Origin: Daucus carota subsp. sativus
Taxonomy: Eukaryota > Streptophyta > Magnoliopsida > Apiales > Apiaceae
Assembly (NCBI RefSeq): GCF_001625215.2
Contig: NC_030384.2
Span: forward strand, 32,104,527 to 32,168,526
DNA: 64,000 nucleotides
Direction of reading: 5' to 3'
In this document: piece after piece, positions 1-12,000 of the stretch
How positions within the stretch are numbered: position 1 is the stretch's first letter
How the letters are laid out: every line of letters begins with the position of its first letter
Translations under genes and position numbers: made by a program
The notes under the pieces: generated by a model
The model's database searches: none
The model's input: only the letters and a program-made list of their open reading frames with translations
Told to the model about the DNA's origin: nothing

Positions 1-108
1 TGCTAATGAGTAATTAAGAAACATCAATTGGATTCCAAACAAGTATGACATAACACCTTCTAAACCTTAATTAAAAGACAATGTTAACCACACACATATA
101 ATGACCAC

Positions 109-334
109 CTGAGGTACTGTCAAGCCATATAGTGAGTGCACTATTGTCCACTCTTTGATGGGAAGGTCCCCAGAGATTTCGATAAGCTTGATAAAATCTC
201 ATAGACCGGACTTTGGAGCTAGGCCAATAGCCAGGGGAAGGCGGCCAATTACCACCTGCTGCATTGCTCGAGCAAGGCACATAAACAATACTAGTGAATA
301 CGAAGATAACCAGTCGGAGATATAAGAATACCAT
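109..334 (-). CDS. XTH32: Xyloglucan endotransglucosylase/hydrolase, first exon only (partial gene)
   Basis: The first 25 or so residues form a hydrophobic secretion signal ending near CSSNAAGG. The mature start has [12 protein letters not shown], then [15 protein letters not shown] and [11 protein letters not shown], which is the N-terminal beta-strand region of GH16 xyloglucan endotransglucosylase/hydrolases, closest in my memory to the XTH31/32 group. These secreted wall enzymes cut and rejoin xyloglucan. The exon ends with AG|GT at 109/108, and the ATG is at 334. The catalytic DEIDFEFLG-like motif would be in exon 2, which lies beyond the left edge, so catalytic competence cannot be judged. 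The XTH32 name rests on sequence likeness plus the neighbouring RAX, ABCB1 and zinc-finger genes. Family assignment is firm; the exact paralogue is less sure. Confidence 0.85.
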
Positions 335-504
335 AATGCATTCACCACAATGTGTCTAGAAGAGATCAGTAAAATTAGAAATGCAGGGAATAGAAGAGGT
401 ATTAGTTGCAGGCAAATTGGTGTGTTTATATTGGGAAGTAAGCAATATATAGTACGGGTGTACAGAGGACATAGATAAACCTACTGTAACCTTGAGGGTC
501 CATT

Positions 505-514
505 CTATTTATAG
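505..514 (-). promoter_or_regulatory. TATA box of the XTH gene
   Basis: On the minus strand this reads CTATAAATAG, a near-perfect plant TATA box, about 170 bases upstream of the XTH start codon. That spacing leaves room for a 5' leader of roughly 140 bases. Confidence 0.6.
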
Positions 515-1278
515 CTTTACCTTCCTTTAAATTTACACCGTCTAGAACACATTATTTATCTTTTCAGATATATAGATTTGTGGAAGCAAGGGATAGGTTT
601 TGCAAGGACTAGCGACAATAATTTACCTCAACCACCGAATCACCCACTATGAGGAAAAACTTTAGCCCCAGGGTTTAAAAAACTTGCAAGCTAAGATGAG
701 ATGATTTCTGAAGCAGTGTGTCTGGATTTGGGGTCTATGATTTGCGAGGAGACTCTTTGTATGATCAAGTCTGTAAACGCGTACAAGGAGCAGAGGACAT
801 AGAGTTTCCATGACTAGAAGGCAGGCCCTGAAATATACGAAACTTCAAATTTAAGTTTAAGGCGTCATCCTGGACAAATATGTGAATGCTGATTAGCAAA
901 AAAGATCTCCAGTACTGGTGAGTTAAAACGAGCCAGAGCCACAAGGGACTTGCCAGTAGCAAACATGTGAAATTGTGAATTAATTAAAAAAATCAAATAT
1001 TAACTTATATATGTATTGAGATCAGTTCTACATTATGTGGCTCTGTAGTAAATCTAGCATGGCTTCTGCTGTCGTCTAGACATGAAGTGTCATAGGCTTC
1101 TTCGATGTTGATACTAGTAGACTACTAGTAGTACGTGCCCCATATTTATTATCCTCAATAATCGAAAGCTATGTATCAGCAAGATGTATTACTCCTGTAC
1201 CTATCCATGACTCGCATGCATGCGGATCAGGTATATCGTATAATTAACTGAGTACTGATCTTCATATCTCAATCAGTT

Positions 1279-1464
1279 GACCAATTCTCTCAAAACCTCA
1301 AGATGTCAAGAGGAGGGCTTACCAAGATTGTATTATATGTCAAGGAGGAGGGCTAACCAAGATCGTATTATATTCTAACATTCCTCTCACTCGAACCACA
1401 TGTGACCAATTCTTCCAAAATCTCAAAGTGTTAGGAGGAATGCTTACCAATATCATTTTATATT
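1279..1464. repeat. Three imperfect direct repeats
   Basis: A unit reading GACCAATTCT, a CTCAAAACCTCAAG-like part, then GGAGGGCTTACCAAGAT and TATTATAT occurs at 1279-1338, partly at 1339-1374 and again at 1403-1464. The copies have diverged. The sequence looks like the decayed end of a transposable element, but no matching terminus was found. Confidence 0.55.
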
Positions 1465-2197
1465 GCATTCAAATTAATTTAGTAAAATCTACCTACCGTA
1501 GCTATTACCAAAATAGGCTTCATTTGATATAAATCTTTTTTTTTTAAAGCTATAGATTATTACAATCACAAGTTAACAATTAAAAGTGCATTCTTAGTTT
1601 GTTTCTAAATATAAAAAGAAAGGAGGAAGAGCATAAATGGGGAATGGCCTACATAGTTATTTATACAGGTTAACAGCCCAGTTCGCCAGTTGTGGGTAGT
1701 AAAATTTATGAATGGCGCCATGGCGGTGTTGGAGTGGGACATGAGGTGTATCTACTGGATCTTTGAATTTATGATGAATGCATCTGCATTGATGATTTCA
1801 TAGAATTGGTCGCAGGTAAATTGTGTTTTCCCCATTTACTTCCATTTACTTATGCTTGATTAACTTGTGATTTCTGAGCATTTATAATTTCTTTTAAGTA
1901 TCATGTCATCTGGAAAGTTTATGTTGAAATAGTAATATAAAGATGATTTAAGTTAAAGATGAGGAATGAGAAAAAATTGCTCGGTCTCTTTTTTCCCCCC
2001 CGAGCCTGGTCTAAGTTTTCATTGTTTTTTATCGGTAAAAAGTCTTCAATCAGTTAATTTCTCTTGGTTTATTCTTGTTTTTTTAATAATATTTCTCACC
2101 AAATCTGTTTTTAGATGTTAGATCTGCTGGATTTTCAAGATTTTGAGTCGTTAATAAAACAATTGGGATGAGCCAATGATGAGTTAAACGACTGCAA

Positions 2198-2402
2198 TTC
2201 AGTTTTAGTTATATACGTAAGATAATGATCGTCTAAATTGACATCATGATGATATGTGTTCAAATCTCTCGTCTTAGTGTATTTAAATGTTATCTCTTCA
2301 GTTTTAATTATATCCGTAAGATAATGATCGTGTAAATTGATCTCACGATCGATGATGATATGTGTTCAAATCTCTCGTCTTAGTGTATTTAAATATTATC
2401 TC
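2198..2402. repeat. Tandem duplication of about 100 bp (two copies)
   Basis: Copy one is 2198-2296 and copy two 2297-2402. Both begin TTCAGTTTTA and end TTTAAAT.TTATCTC. Copy two carries an extra GATCGATG near its middle. Both share GTGTTCAAATCTCTCGTC. There is no coding potential. Confidence 0.75.
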
Positions 2403-3589
2403 AGACATTCTGTCAAAAAAAAAATTATCTCAGATATGTGTCATACATGTCCTTTATCATTGGTTATATATTTCCATCTTTAACTTTTATGATTCGTTTA
2501 TAGCGAGATATAAAGTTTTATAATACAAATTGTGTTATACTTTGTTTTATTACGGTGTGCTTTTTGAAGGAGTGTCGTAGTTGATGATTTTTTGATCGTA
2601 TATGACGATTTTGTTTTGTCATTCATTAAAGATTGTGTTAACAACATCTAAGATTCAATAACCATCATTCAGCCGTTACCCCCTTGCATTCCGATGGTAA
2701 AAGTTTTGTCTGTTGTAGTAAGCAGAGCCTCCCGGGATTTGATATTGATGATTATGTTGAAAATAAAGGAGGTGGATCCCCATGTATTCGCCAAAATACA
2801 CAACAGCGGTGCAGTTTGCTAAATTCCTGAAATGGTTATATATATCACTAACTGTCAACATCAGGGAATTGTATGCACTCATTGGACAGTATTTTACTCA
2901 CTTGTTTCTTCATCTTCATAATTATCTTTGCTTGCTGCCCTGCGCGGTTGCGCTTCGTGGATTCGACTATGAATTTGTTTCCTTCCATTTTGGTACAATC
3001 AGTTAGAAGGGTTAATTTTATATATTGTATTTAGACTTGATATTAACACGGCAAGGGGATGGATGGTTAAGGGAAAGAATGTGTTTACGATGACAAAGAC
3101 AGAGATCCCAGCGCAAGGATCAGATCTTCAAGAGAATGCCGGCGGTAGTAAGAGATTTCACTGATGGTGATTTGAATGGAAATAACCGCTATTCTTGCAA
3201 GATTTCAAGATGTCGCCTCTCACTCCCTCCGTGTTCCTTTCCTTGTGGTGGGATATTCTGAATTCGTATCACCATAGCCTGCAATAGTATTACACGGGGG
3301 TGGGAGAAGGCAAGAACGAGACTCCGTTGGATTGGTGGTGGTTAGTGTATTGACTGTTGTTGCTTTGACAGCGTAGATGAAGCAGGACCGGACGGATTAC
3401 ACAAGAAGGAATCAAGTTAATTCAAGAAAGTGGGCAAATAATGGCAATTCTTATCCAGTTTGAAATTTTTGTTTCAGATCATTGTCACCCATTATCGATG
3501 AACAAGAATTGTTTAGGTAAGTCTCGTGTGAAGAAAGTCATGCGCTAAGGTATTATATAAATATTATATCACACACTATTTTATCTATC

Positions 3590-3722
3590 GTGCACTAAGC
3601 CGGAGGTTTCACGGAAACAGTCTCTCTACTTTAAGGGTAGAGGCAAGGCTGCGTACATCTCACCCTCCTCGAACCCTGTTCTAAGCGGGATATACTGAGT
3701 ATGTTTGGTTTGGTTTGGTTTG
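3590..3722 (+). mobile_element. SINE-like element, 3' part with TTTGG-type tail
   Basis: The stretch CACGGAAACAGTCTCTCTAC, then GCAAGGCTGCGTACATCTCA and CCCTCCTCGAACCC, followed by GCGGGATATACTGAG and four TTTGG-like units, matches the 3' body and simple-repeat tail of plant tRNA-derived SINEs of the Au/TS kind as I remember them. The 5' pol III A and B boxes are not recognisable, so this is probably truncated. A related minus-strand fragment is at 63115-63178. Confidence 0.65.
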
Positions 3723-4263
3723 TAAAGATTGTGTTATTTTGATGATTCGCATAAAACTATTATTTATAAACTTTTTCTCTCAATAAAATTTTAATTAAAA
3801 AAAAACAATTAATAAACATGAAAATGTGAGTCAATGATTAAAAGGTCCAATAACAAAAATCAGAGTAAGTAAAAGACACGAGGGCCCCCAAGCCCACAAG
3901 TTATCGGTGAGGTTGGATAACAAGATAAACCGAAGACTTCAGTGGCTGATTCGATACCGCGGCCGATATACACGATAATTACGCTTAATATTAGCACCAA
4001 AAAACACAACTTCAAAATCAAGTCTTACCAACGGCCAAAGGGTATGTTTTCTATCTCCTCTTAACCTAATCATCTTGCTCAGTCTTAATCACCACTCACG
4101 CGCTCTTAATCATCTCGTCATCATCAATTAATTGCTGTCACAGTTAACTACAAATTTCAATTGCTTTTTTTTTTTGCCAACCAAATTTCAATTGCTTAAT
4201 GTTTGGTCTCAGTGACAATGAATTGTTCTTTTTACAGGCAATGATCATTTGGTCTTAATTAAT

Positions 4264-7103
4264 ATGGACGGTAATAATGCTAGCGATGCTCATTCCAATA
4301 GGAGCCAGCCTTCTATGTGTTTCGAAAAGGCCAATGTAGACAGTAATATCAATGAAAAGAATGCTCTGGATTTTCTTTATGTGAACCATGGTTTGTACTC
4401 AATTGCTTTCCGTTGAGCTTAACTAACCTTTTTCCGTGATTCGGAGAAGTTTTACAGCAGTGATGCTAGAAGAATTCTGTGATGTATTTACGGTCTCGGT
4501 TATAACTGTCATCATCACTATCAATGTGAATTGACCTGGCCAGAAATATTAGAGTTCAGTTAGTTGAGTTGGGTTATAACTGTCAAAAGATATCTTTGAA
4601 CTTATTAGCATGCCTTTTTTCGGTTTATAGTTTTGCCGCGACGGGTGGTTTCCTAAAATATTTTGTGATAGCATATTAACTCAAAATGTGAAACATAGGT
4701 GAAATGAAGTACATAATAGCATAGGAAGACGAGTGAATCATCAAAGCTTATTAGTACTTGCAAATAGAGTGTATCCATTAGGCATGTATATCTAGCTGAA
4801 ATAGGAAAGTATAGGAAACACCAAATATCAAAGAAGACTAAAAAGTGTAAAATAATTTTTGAAACTACGTTCTTTAGGAGTCTTAAAATGTGTGCCAAGC
4901 TCCTGCCCCCCAAGGTAAACAACCTAGGGGGACAGAGGGAGTATGTAATTTCATGTATGTGAATTTATGTTTATATCGATATGAATATAATAAATTTTTA
5001 AATTTAAATAACAAATTATTTGTAAATATTTTTGGATCACTATCATTATTTATGTTTACGTCTTAGATTGTACATTATCATATCTGATTTGGCATATGTT
5101 ATCCTATTACTCTGCATCTTGCCTTTACTATCCCGTATTAGACACTTGACACTTGAACATGAGTATAGACACTTGAACACCTATTGTACGCCAAAAACAT
5201 GTATGTTTTTCAAAATATTGTCAAGTCCGACACCTGGACACGTGTCCAAATTGGACAATTAACAAAGGGTTTGGCTGTAACTTTTAAGGGCATGAATGCT
5301 GTATTTTGATGTTTTATTGACACTTTCATATTGATATTAGAGAATTGAATTTTTTTTCTCTTAAGAATCCTAGTGTTTAGCTTGTTCTTCCTTGTGGATT
5401 TAATGAGCTTGATTGTGAGAATTTCTTGTTGGCAGGCTTCTTCTTTTTTTACTATACTTTGGTGGGTCATTTAGGGTAAGGGTAACTGGGTAGCCACTAG
5501 CCACTAAGTAACCAGTAAATTTAATTTAATTATATGCTATTTCAAGGTCAGTTATCAATGTCCATAGTTAGAGTTTTATTTTTTCCCTTTTCTGATATTG
5601 GTGACCGGTAATTTGAGTAACAGAATGGGGAGAACTACCTTCACACTTTCTTAGAGTATTACCATATTTGTGTAATTAAATTCTAAACATCTATATTTGT
5701 ACTTTATTAGCTTTTTTCCCCTCATGTGTGCAACATCGAAATGCTCAAAGTTCTGCATCTTTTTAGTAGCCTATATGTGTTGGTTCTTCACGTTTTTTTT
5801 CCGAGGGAAGATTATGCTAACTTATGGTTTTTGTGGATGACTTGCTATGTAGCTGAGGTAGCTTGGCATGAAAGAAGAAGAGCGTGGGTTGGTGATATAT
5901 CACAAAGATCACAGAGTTTAAAAGGCTCAAGTATCAGAGAGAAGATCCTAAGGTATGCATATATTACAACTTCTATTAAAGATCCACTTACAGCCTGAAA
6001 TCATACCGTTATCCACTGCACTGATTGCTATGCTGCAATTACTTTATGTTAGATGCTCTGATTTTTGGAAATATTAATTTTTTTATGGAAGTTAAATTAA
6101 GACTACAAAATGAATACTCAGGGAAAATATCAAGCTGCCAGCTTAAGTGTGATAAAAAGAGGAATTCAATTCAAATTCGTTTACTATGAGTATGTGGTTA
6201 AGATTATGTGACCGATGTTTCTTTAGCTATGCCTCTTAAATCAATTTCTGTTATCTATTATTGGTTAGATTTTCTGTGTTTTGTTTGTTGTGAAGTGAAA
6301 GAACTTTTGTCTTGAAATGTTAGTTTGGTGGTAACTTGGTTGTGCTCTTTGCACATGTTACCCCATTTTGAAATTGGTTTACTCTGCAGCAGCAAATGCT
6401 ATATACAATATGGATTCCAACGAATCCAATTTAGTTATTAGTAAAGCTGAAGTCAGCGAGGGGCTGCCATGAAAAAACTAAAACCTCGAGCTCGGGGGCG
6501 TAGTTTTATGATAAAAAGACCTACTTGCCATATTGCTATTGTAGTGAAAGATATATCATAGATAAGTATCAATATATGGGGGTAGACTTTATAGACTCTT
6601 TCAGATGCTCAAAAATTCTTAAATCGAAAAATAAGTATACAGCCTCCCTGTATTCTTGATTATCCTGTAACTGAAATTTTAGGACAGCATCAGGACTAAC
6701 TAAAGCCTTTATAACCTTTTAGGAAAATATTGTATTTTGGAACTAGAGATCAAATGTAGAGATACTAAATATACCACTACTGCTGATGCCCAAACTTTTC
6801 TTTTTGATGTTGTGGAAAGGAAATTGTGACATTGAATATTTCTCTTTGCAGTTGGAGAACAACTTACAAGGAACTGCTCTCAACTATTGAACCTTTTAAA
6901 AATCCAATCCCATTAGCCGTAAGTCATCTTCTACCTTATTTTTCTTCTGAACCAATAAACCTATAGAAAAGATTTGTAAATTTACTCAATAACGTTTGCA
7001 GGAGATGGTAGATTCTCTTGTTGAGATTTGGCTTGAAGAGGGCTTCTACGGCGAAACACAGAAAACAAATCTCAGTTCACTAAAAGATTTGCACTTATTA
7101 TAA
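4264..7103 (+). CDS. Small DUF4050 family protein (131 residues, four exons)
   Basis: Exons 4264-4390, 5853-5952, 6852-6918 and 7002-7103 join in frame with GT-AG borders into a 131-residue protein. After a polar, poorly conserved N-terminus of about 40 residues comes [20 protein letters not shown], then [20 protein letters not shown] and [17 protein letters not shown]. This is the order and spacing of the plant DUF4050 domain, sometimes labelled putative gag-polyprotein aspartyl protease. I see no protease active-site motif, and the molecular role is unknown. The N-terminal exon is the least certain part, since an upstream start or a non-coding first exon is possible. Intron 1 (1.46 kb) contains a Stowaway-like right end near 4928-4943. 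A 28-residue polar tail ends at TAA 7101-7103. Confidence 0.8.
4928..4943. mobile_element. Right end of a decayed Stowaway-like MITE
   Basis: GGACAGAGGGAG followed by TA is the characteristic Stowaway terminus (complement of CTCCCTCCGTC). It sits in intron 1 of the DUF4050 gene. The matching left terminus was not found, so only this end is reported. Confidence 0.4.
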
Positions 7104-9029
7104 TTTATAAATGAGAAGCAAAAGAAACAAACATAGATATGCGAAAGAGGTATTAAATTTATAATCTTGGCTGGTGGACACTTTTTTGATCATTCTCAGA
7201 CTGGACACAGATGTGGTTTACTGATGGTTTAAATGAATCATAAGGTTATATTAATTTCTACCAAAACAAGAGAAAATTAAGGGACTAAATGATTTCTTAT
7301 GTAGACTGATCTCTGTTGTCAAATCTGATAATGTTTTGTTGATCCTTTTTTCTTTCCCAATTAAAACCCCCCTCCCATCCCCCGACAAGAGACTTCAACA
7401 TCTGATCCCTGTTAAGGAAGTGGTGTCATTACTGCTAGAGCTTGGTTATCCTTTACTTGGCTCATGATTTTAAGATTTAGAATCAAGAGTTCAATTGTTT
7501 ACATTATACCTCCAAATTGTCCGAAAAATGGAAATGCAGGAGCAAAGTCGAGGAGGAAATGCACATCTATGGCTTTGGCTGGCTGGTGTGTATTTAGCCT
7601 ACAATATACTGATTAATATCATCAGAATATTTTATTTCTCTTTTGGACAGATCAGAAGAATTAGTTAAAAAAATCTTTAACAAGTCTTTCATCTTAAAAA
7701 TGGCAGCCATGTCCATGAACCCAGATCGAACATGTGAGTATGATCCAGGGGCATTACTTTCTTGTCTTAAGTTAGTGTTGTTCAAATCAAGGTGTTTAAC
7801 TGTATAACTTTTGATATCATTATGTAATTTAAAATCTTCGGAGATGAAATATATAAATGTATCAAGAGAGCATTTTATGGATCTTAGTAGTATATTGTTT
7901 TATAAAAAACAGAAATCGCCGTTGACTCCCGCGTTTGAGTAGGAAAAAAGCTTCTGGTTGGCTTAATTTGAATTGAAATTTCTGCTCCTAAATCCTTCTG
8001 AGAAATTTCGACTTTGACCATGAAAGATTTTGGAGTACAAGAAATTTTCTCTTGACGATTTCGAAACGTACACTGTAATAACTAATGCTTCAAAAATATA
8101 CTATATCACAACTTGTCATCTATTTTCACATTCGAATACTTGCACAACATGCATTCAGCCTTCAGGATTTCGATAATAATCTTTGGAATAAAAATAAAAA
8201 ATTCTTTGATGATCCGTTTATGGCCGGTAAAATTAGTTTATTCCCGATTTTGGGACATTGTTAAAACTTCAACGGAATATTACCTAAACCAAATTGCATC
8301 TTCGTTTCCGTGTTTGACTTTTTGGTCCATTAGTTCACGTGTGTTTTACATATATTAATTTTTTTCGATTGTACAAATCAAATTTTAATTTTTCTTAAAT
8401 AATGATATAATTAAACTAATTTTAATTTGGTGATATATATATGTATGATTTATTATTATTATTAGTATGAATGAAAACTATAATATCTGTTTTAAATATA
8501 TCGATGATGATAATTTGTTTACTTTATATAATTAAATAACATCTGTCTCTTTTGGTGATAATTAGAATCCTATTTTTTATATGTTTGGAAAACTTAACAC
8601 AATTACGCAATGAATATTTTCATAGTCAAATGTTAAATAAAAATAAAAATAATTTTAGCTACAATTTTAAACCAATCACTTTCTTTGGAAATAAAAAAAA
8701 ATCAGATACGATAGAAACTTTATTTTCATGACGCTGGGCTAATAATTGTTGTGAAAAAATTTGGAGACAAAGACAAAAAAACATTTTAAAAAGATATAAA
8801 ATCTGTGGCATTCATTAAACGTTTAAATTTTCTTGAACAAAATATAGATTTTTTTTTTTAGTAGAATAAATTGATTCGATTTATACACTAATGTTGTTAC
8901 ATTTCCAAGAATCTTCATCCCCTTTGCGCTCGATATCTTTTCTTGGAAACCCATTTGCTTAATTTCATTCAAGGGTGATTAATAGTATTATACATACAGC
9001 TCAGAATAATATAGATACAGTGAGAGAGG
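7104..9029. other. Intergenic region between DUF4050 and FAD-synthetase-like genes
   Basis: Very AT-rich, with no open frame of recognisable family and no clear transposon terminus. The left part holds the 3' flank of the DUF4050 gene and the right part the promoter and leader of the next gene. I see no convincing TATA box. Confidence 0.5.
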
Positions 9030-12000
9030 ATGGAGATCGATAAAGCAGTGAGAGAAAGCGATGATCAGAGGTTGAAGAACAAGTACAACAACGCCATCTA
9101 TGTTATTCGAAGAGCTCTTGCTCTTTACTCGTGAGTTTATTGCTCTTTTTTTAGATTTTTGTATGAATTGTTAAGTTAATTGGGTTTAGCTATATGGGTT
9201 TTCTTAAAGATTGTAAATTTAGATGAATGATTGTGGTTTTGATAATGGGGTTTTGAGATTTGTGTGTGAACTTGACTTGAAAATTGAAGCTTTCTTGTTT
9301 GATTCTTGGAGTGTGTAATGGATGTGTTTTTGGGGTGTTTGGTTTTAGTTAGGTTGCAGCATTGTGGTCCTGTGGAGTGGAGCTTTGGTAACTATGATGT
9401 GTTTTTCGCAAATTTTGTGAAATCGTGATGTGATTGGAAATATACACATCTGGCTAGTGTAGTTTGATTTATGCTGCTTGTGGAAAGCGATATACAACTG
9501 CCACATGACACATGTATGAATGCCTCAGTTATTGAATTAAAGTTGAATATTTTATTAAAATGAGTGAGGATAATATCATGACCTGCAATCTGCAGGTATA
9601 ATTTACATCAGGCGTAGTGATTACAAGTCAATACTTTAAATAATTCATTTGAAGAAATTATCCGCCTCAAACTATTTGTAAAGGACTAACATGTCTCTTA
9701 GGTTATTCCAGCCCAATTTTATTTTTTTGCGTATCTGCTTTGTTAAACTATTGGAACTTGAGAACTTTTATGGGTAAACTAACATTTGAGTATCTTTCTT
9801 CCTGTTCCATTCCATAATTGTTCAAATCGGCGTTCATGAACGATTACTCGTAAATCTTACTCGCTGCTCGAGTTTTAATTATTTGGCTACTATGTTATTC
9901 GTTTATTATCCGGCCACTATGTTATTCGGATTCAATAAGAGTGTTGGACTTTGAAGTGTTGAAGATCTAATAGTAAATATTAACAATGAAACCGAAATTT
10001 AATGTGATTTCGTGTGAAGGGCTTTGCAAATTTAGCATCTTCTTTAGTTTCATTAGCTGTTCATCTTTTTTCTCATTTCGTCAAGACGTCAACCATCATT
10101 TCTTTTTTCTTCTCGCATCATAAGTTTACACCATATGTAACCTTTATGTTGGCCAGTCTTTACCTTAGATCAAAAAGAGGGTCGATTAAGGGATGAAAAG
10201 CTGCTAATATACAAGGTTTCGAATTAAAACCTAATTACCATTAAAAGTAATTTATAAATCATTATGCATAAATGAATATTTAAAAGCATATTGCTCATTA
10301 ATGTACATTTTGTATGTGACGAGTTACTTGATTCAGGACAAGAATTAGAAACAAGGAACAAAAACAATAGAAGGATACGTTTGTAAATGAACTGAAGAAA
10401 ATTTATTAGCCTAAAGTGATTTATGTATAGAGAACCACCATGTAAGGATTTGTCGACGACAGAGATGAATGTGTTTGGGTTGAAACCCATACTAAGTGAA
10501 CAAATAATATCCAATAATCAAATTCTTCTAATGATACAAGTTTACATCTTTACTAATAAGTAAAAAACTCGTTAACAAAGGTAACTAATCACTATATATT
10601 ATTCTACTAGTATTACCTATGATATTTCTAGTGATCTATATATCTTCTATAATTAAACTTAATAAGAAATTATAACTAACTATACTATTCAACTTAATTC
10701 CTATATAATAACATTTTTTGCTTCAAATCATTCTCCTCTCCTTTGAAAACACTTGTAGTAAATCATAAGAATCAACAGATGAAGTGACTACTTGTTGCAT
10801 GCATAACAAAGATTTTAAACTACAAATCCATGAGCAAATGTCTTTGGAAGCAAACTGGAAAGAACAAGATATTATTATACCGTCAATGTGGTCTTGGCCT
10901 AGAATATAGATATCGTTTACCATCATGATGTCAGTCAAAATGTTCAAAATTGCTCAAGAACAACTTCATCGTGAGACACCTCATCTACTCTGTTTCCAGT
11001 AATGATACTAAACTTTAGTGACTTCTATATTCAGATTTTCTTCAACAATCGAAACATGTTCACCGGTGACATACTAATCTCATAGTGTCTCATAGGTGTT
11101 TTTTGCAATTTTACTTCACATGTCTCGCAAAATAAAATTCCGATTCCTTGTTCCACAGCATTGCTTCTTTGTCACACACACACACACACACACATCTGTG
11201 CTCAGATAAGTCTATTGTATTTTATGTTAGCACTCTCTTTTATTAATTTCTATGTCCTGGTTAATTATTATGATATGATACATATAGCAGTTATTTCTTT
11301 GACAGGATTGAAGAGGTTGCCTTTAGCTTCAATGGAGGAAAGGATTCAACTGTAAGCTCTTATACATGCTATGCCCCAGTAGTGAAATTTACAAGATTCT
11401 TATCCAATTTAATGTTAGATTGAAATTCTCTTTACAGGTCTTGTTACACCTGCTTAGAGCTGGCTATTATTTGCATAAAGAAGAAAAAAGTTGTGCCAGC
11501 GTGGGTCTCGTTGATCATTTTGAATTTCCAATCCGAACTATATATTTTGAGACCCCTTCTACCTTTACCGAGATCAACTCATTCACCTATGAAACAGCCT
11601 CGACGTAAGAACCCTTATTATTTTTAATTCCTACTCCCAATCTACTTAGAAATAGTATCATCTCCACGTGAGAGCTGAATATTTGTGTCTAAACTATCCA
11701 ACGTTTAAAGGCAGCAAATAGGACATTTTTAGTTGGAATAAGTTTCTTCTTGGTACTATTTAATTTGCCCCACTTCCTTTGCAGATATGGATTACAAATG
11801 GATATTATTCGCTTAGATTTTAAATCTGGCTTGGAAGCTCTTCTCAAAGCAAATCCAATAAAAGCTGTTTTTCTGGGTGTTCGTATTGGTGATCCAACTG
11901 CGGTATTTCCTGCAACTTTTCACCCTTTATAGCTTATTTATCCCAGATATGTTATCAAGGTTATTGAGTAATAACAAAACCATGATAAATATTACAGGTT

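Larger units (their letters stand above)
335..4263. other. Intergenic region between XTH and DUF4050 genes
   Basis: Holds the XTH promoter (335 to about 1000), three imperfect repeats (1279-1464), a 100-bp tandem duplication (2198-2402) and a SINE-like 3' end (3590-3722). Short open frames at 765-962 and 2676-2882 on the minus strand do not resemble any family I know. The less AT-rich stretch 2680-3420 could be a decayed gene, but I cannot name it. The last 300 bases should contain the DUF4050 promoter and 5' leader; I see no clear TATA box. Confidence 0.6.

Noticed and set aside
765..962. Minus-strand 65-residue frame upstream of XTH
   Set aside because: No family resemblance and not needed by the XTH model.
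11161..11355. Plus-strand frame with a His-Thr run
   Set aside because: The run is the translation of the (CA)n microsatellite, and the frame runs into exon 2 of the FAD-synthetase-like gene.
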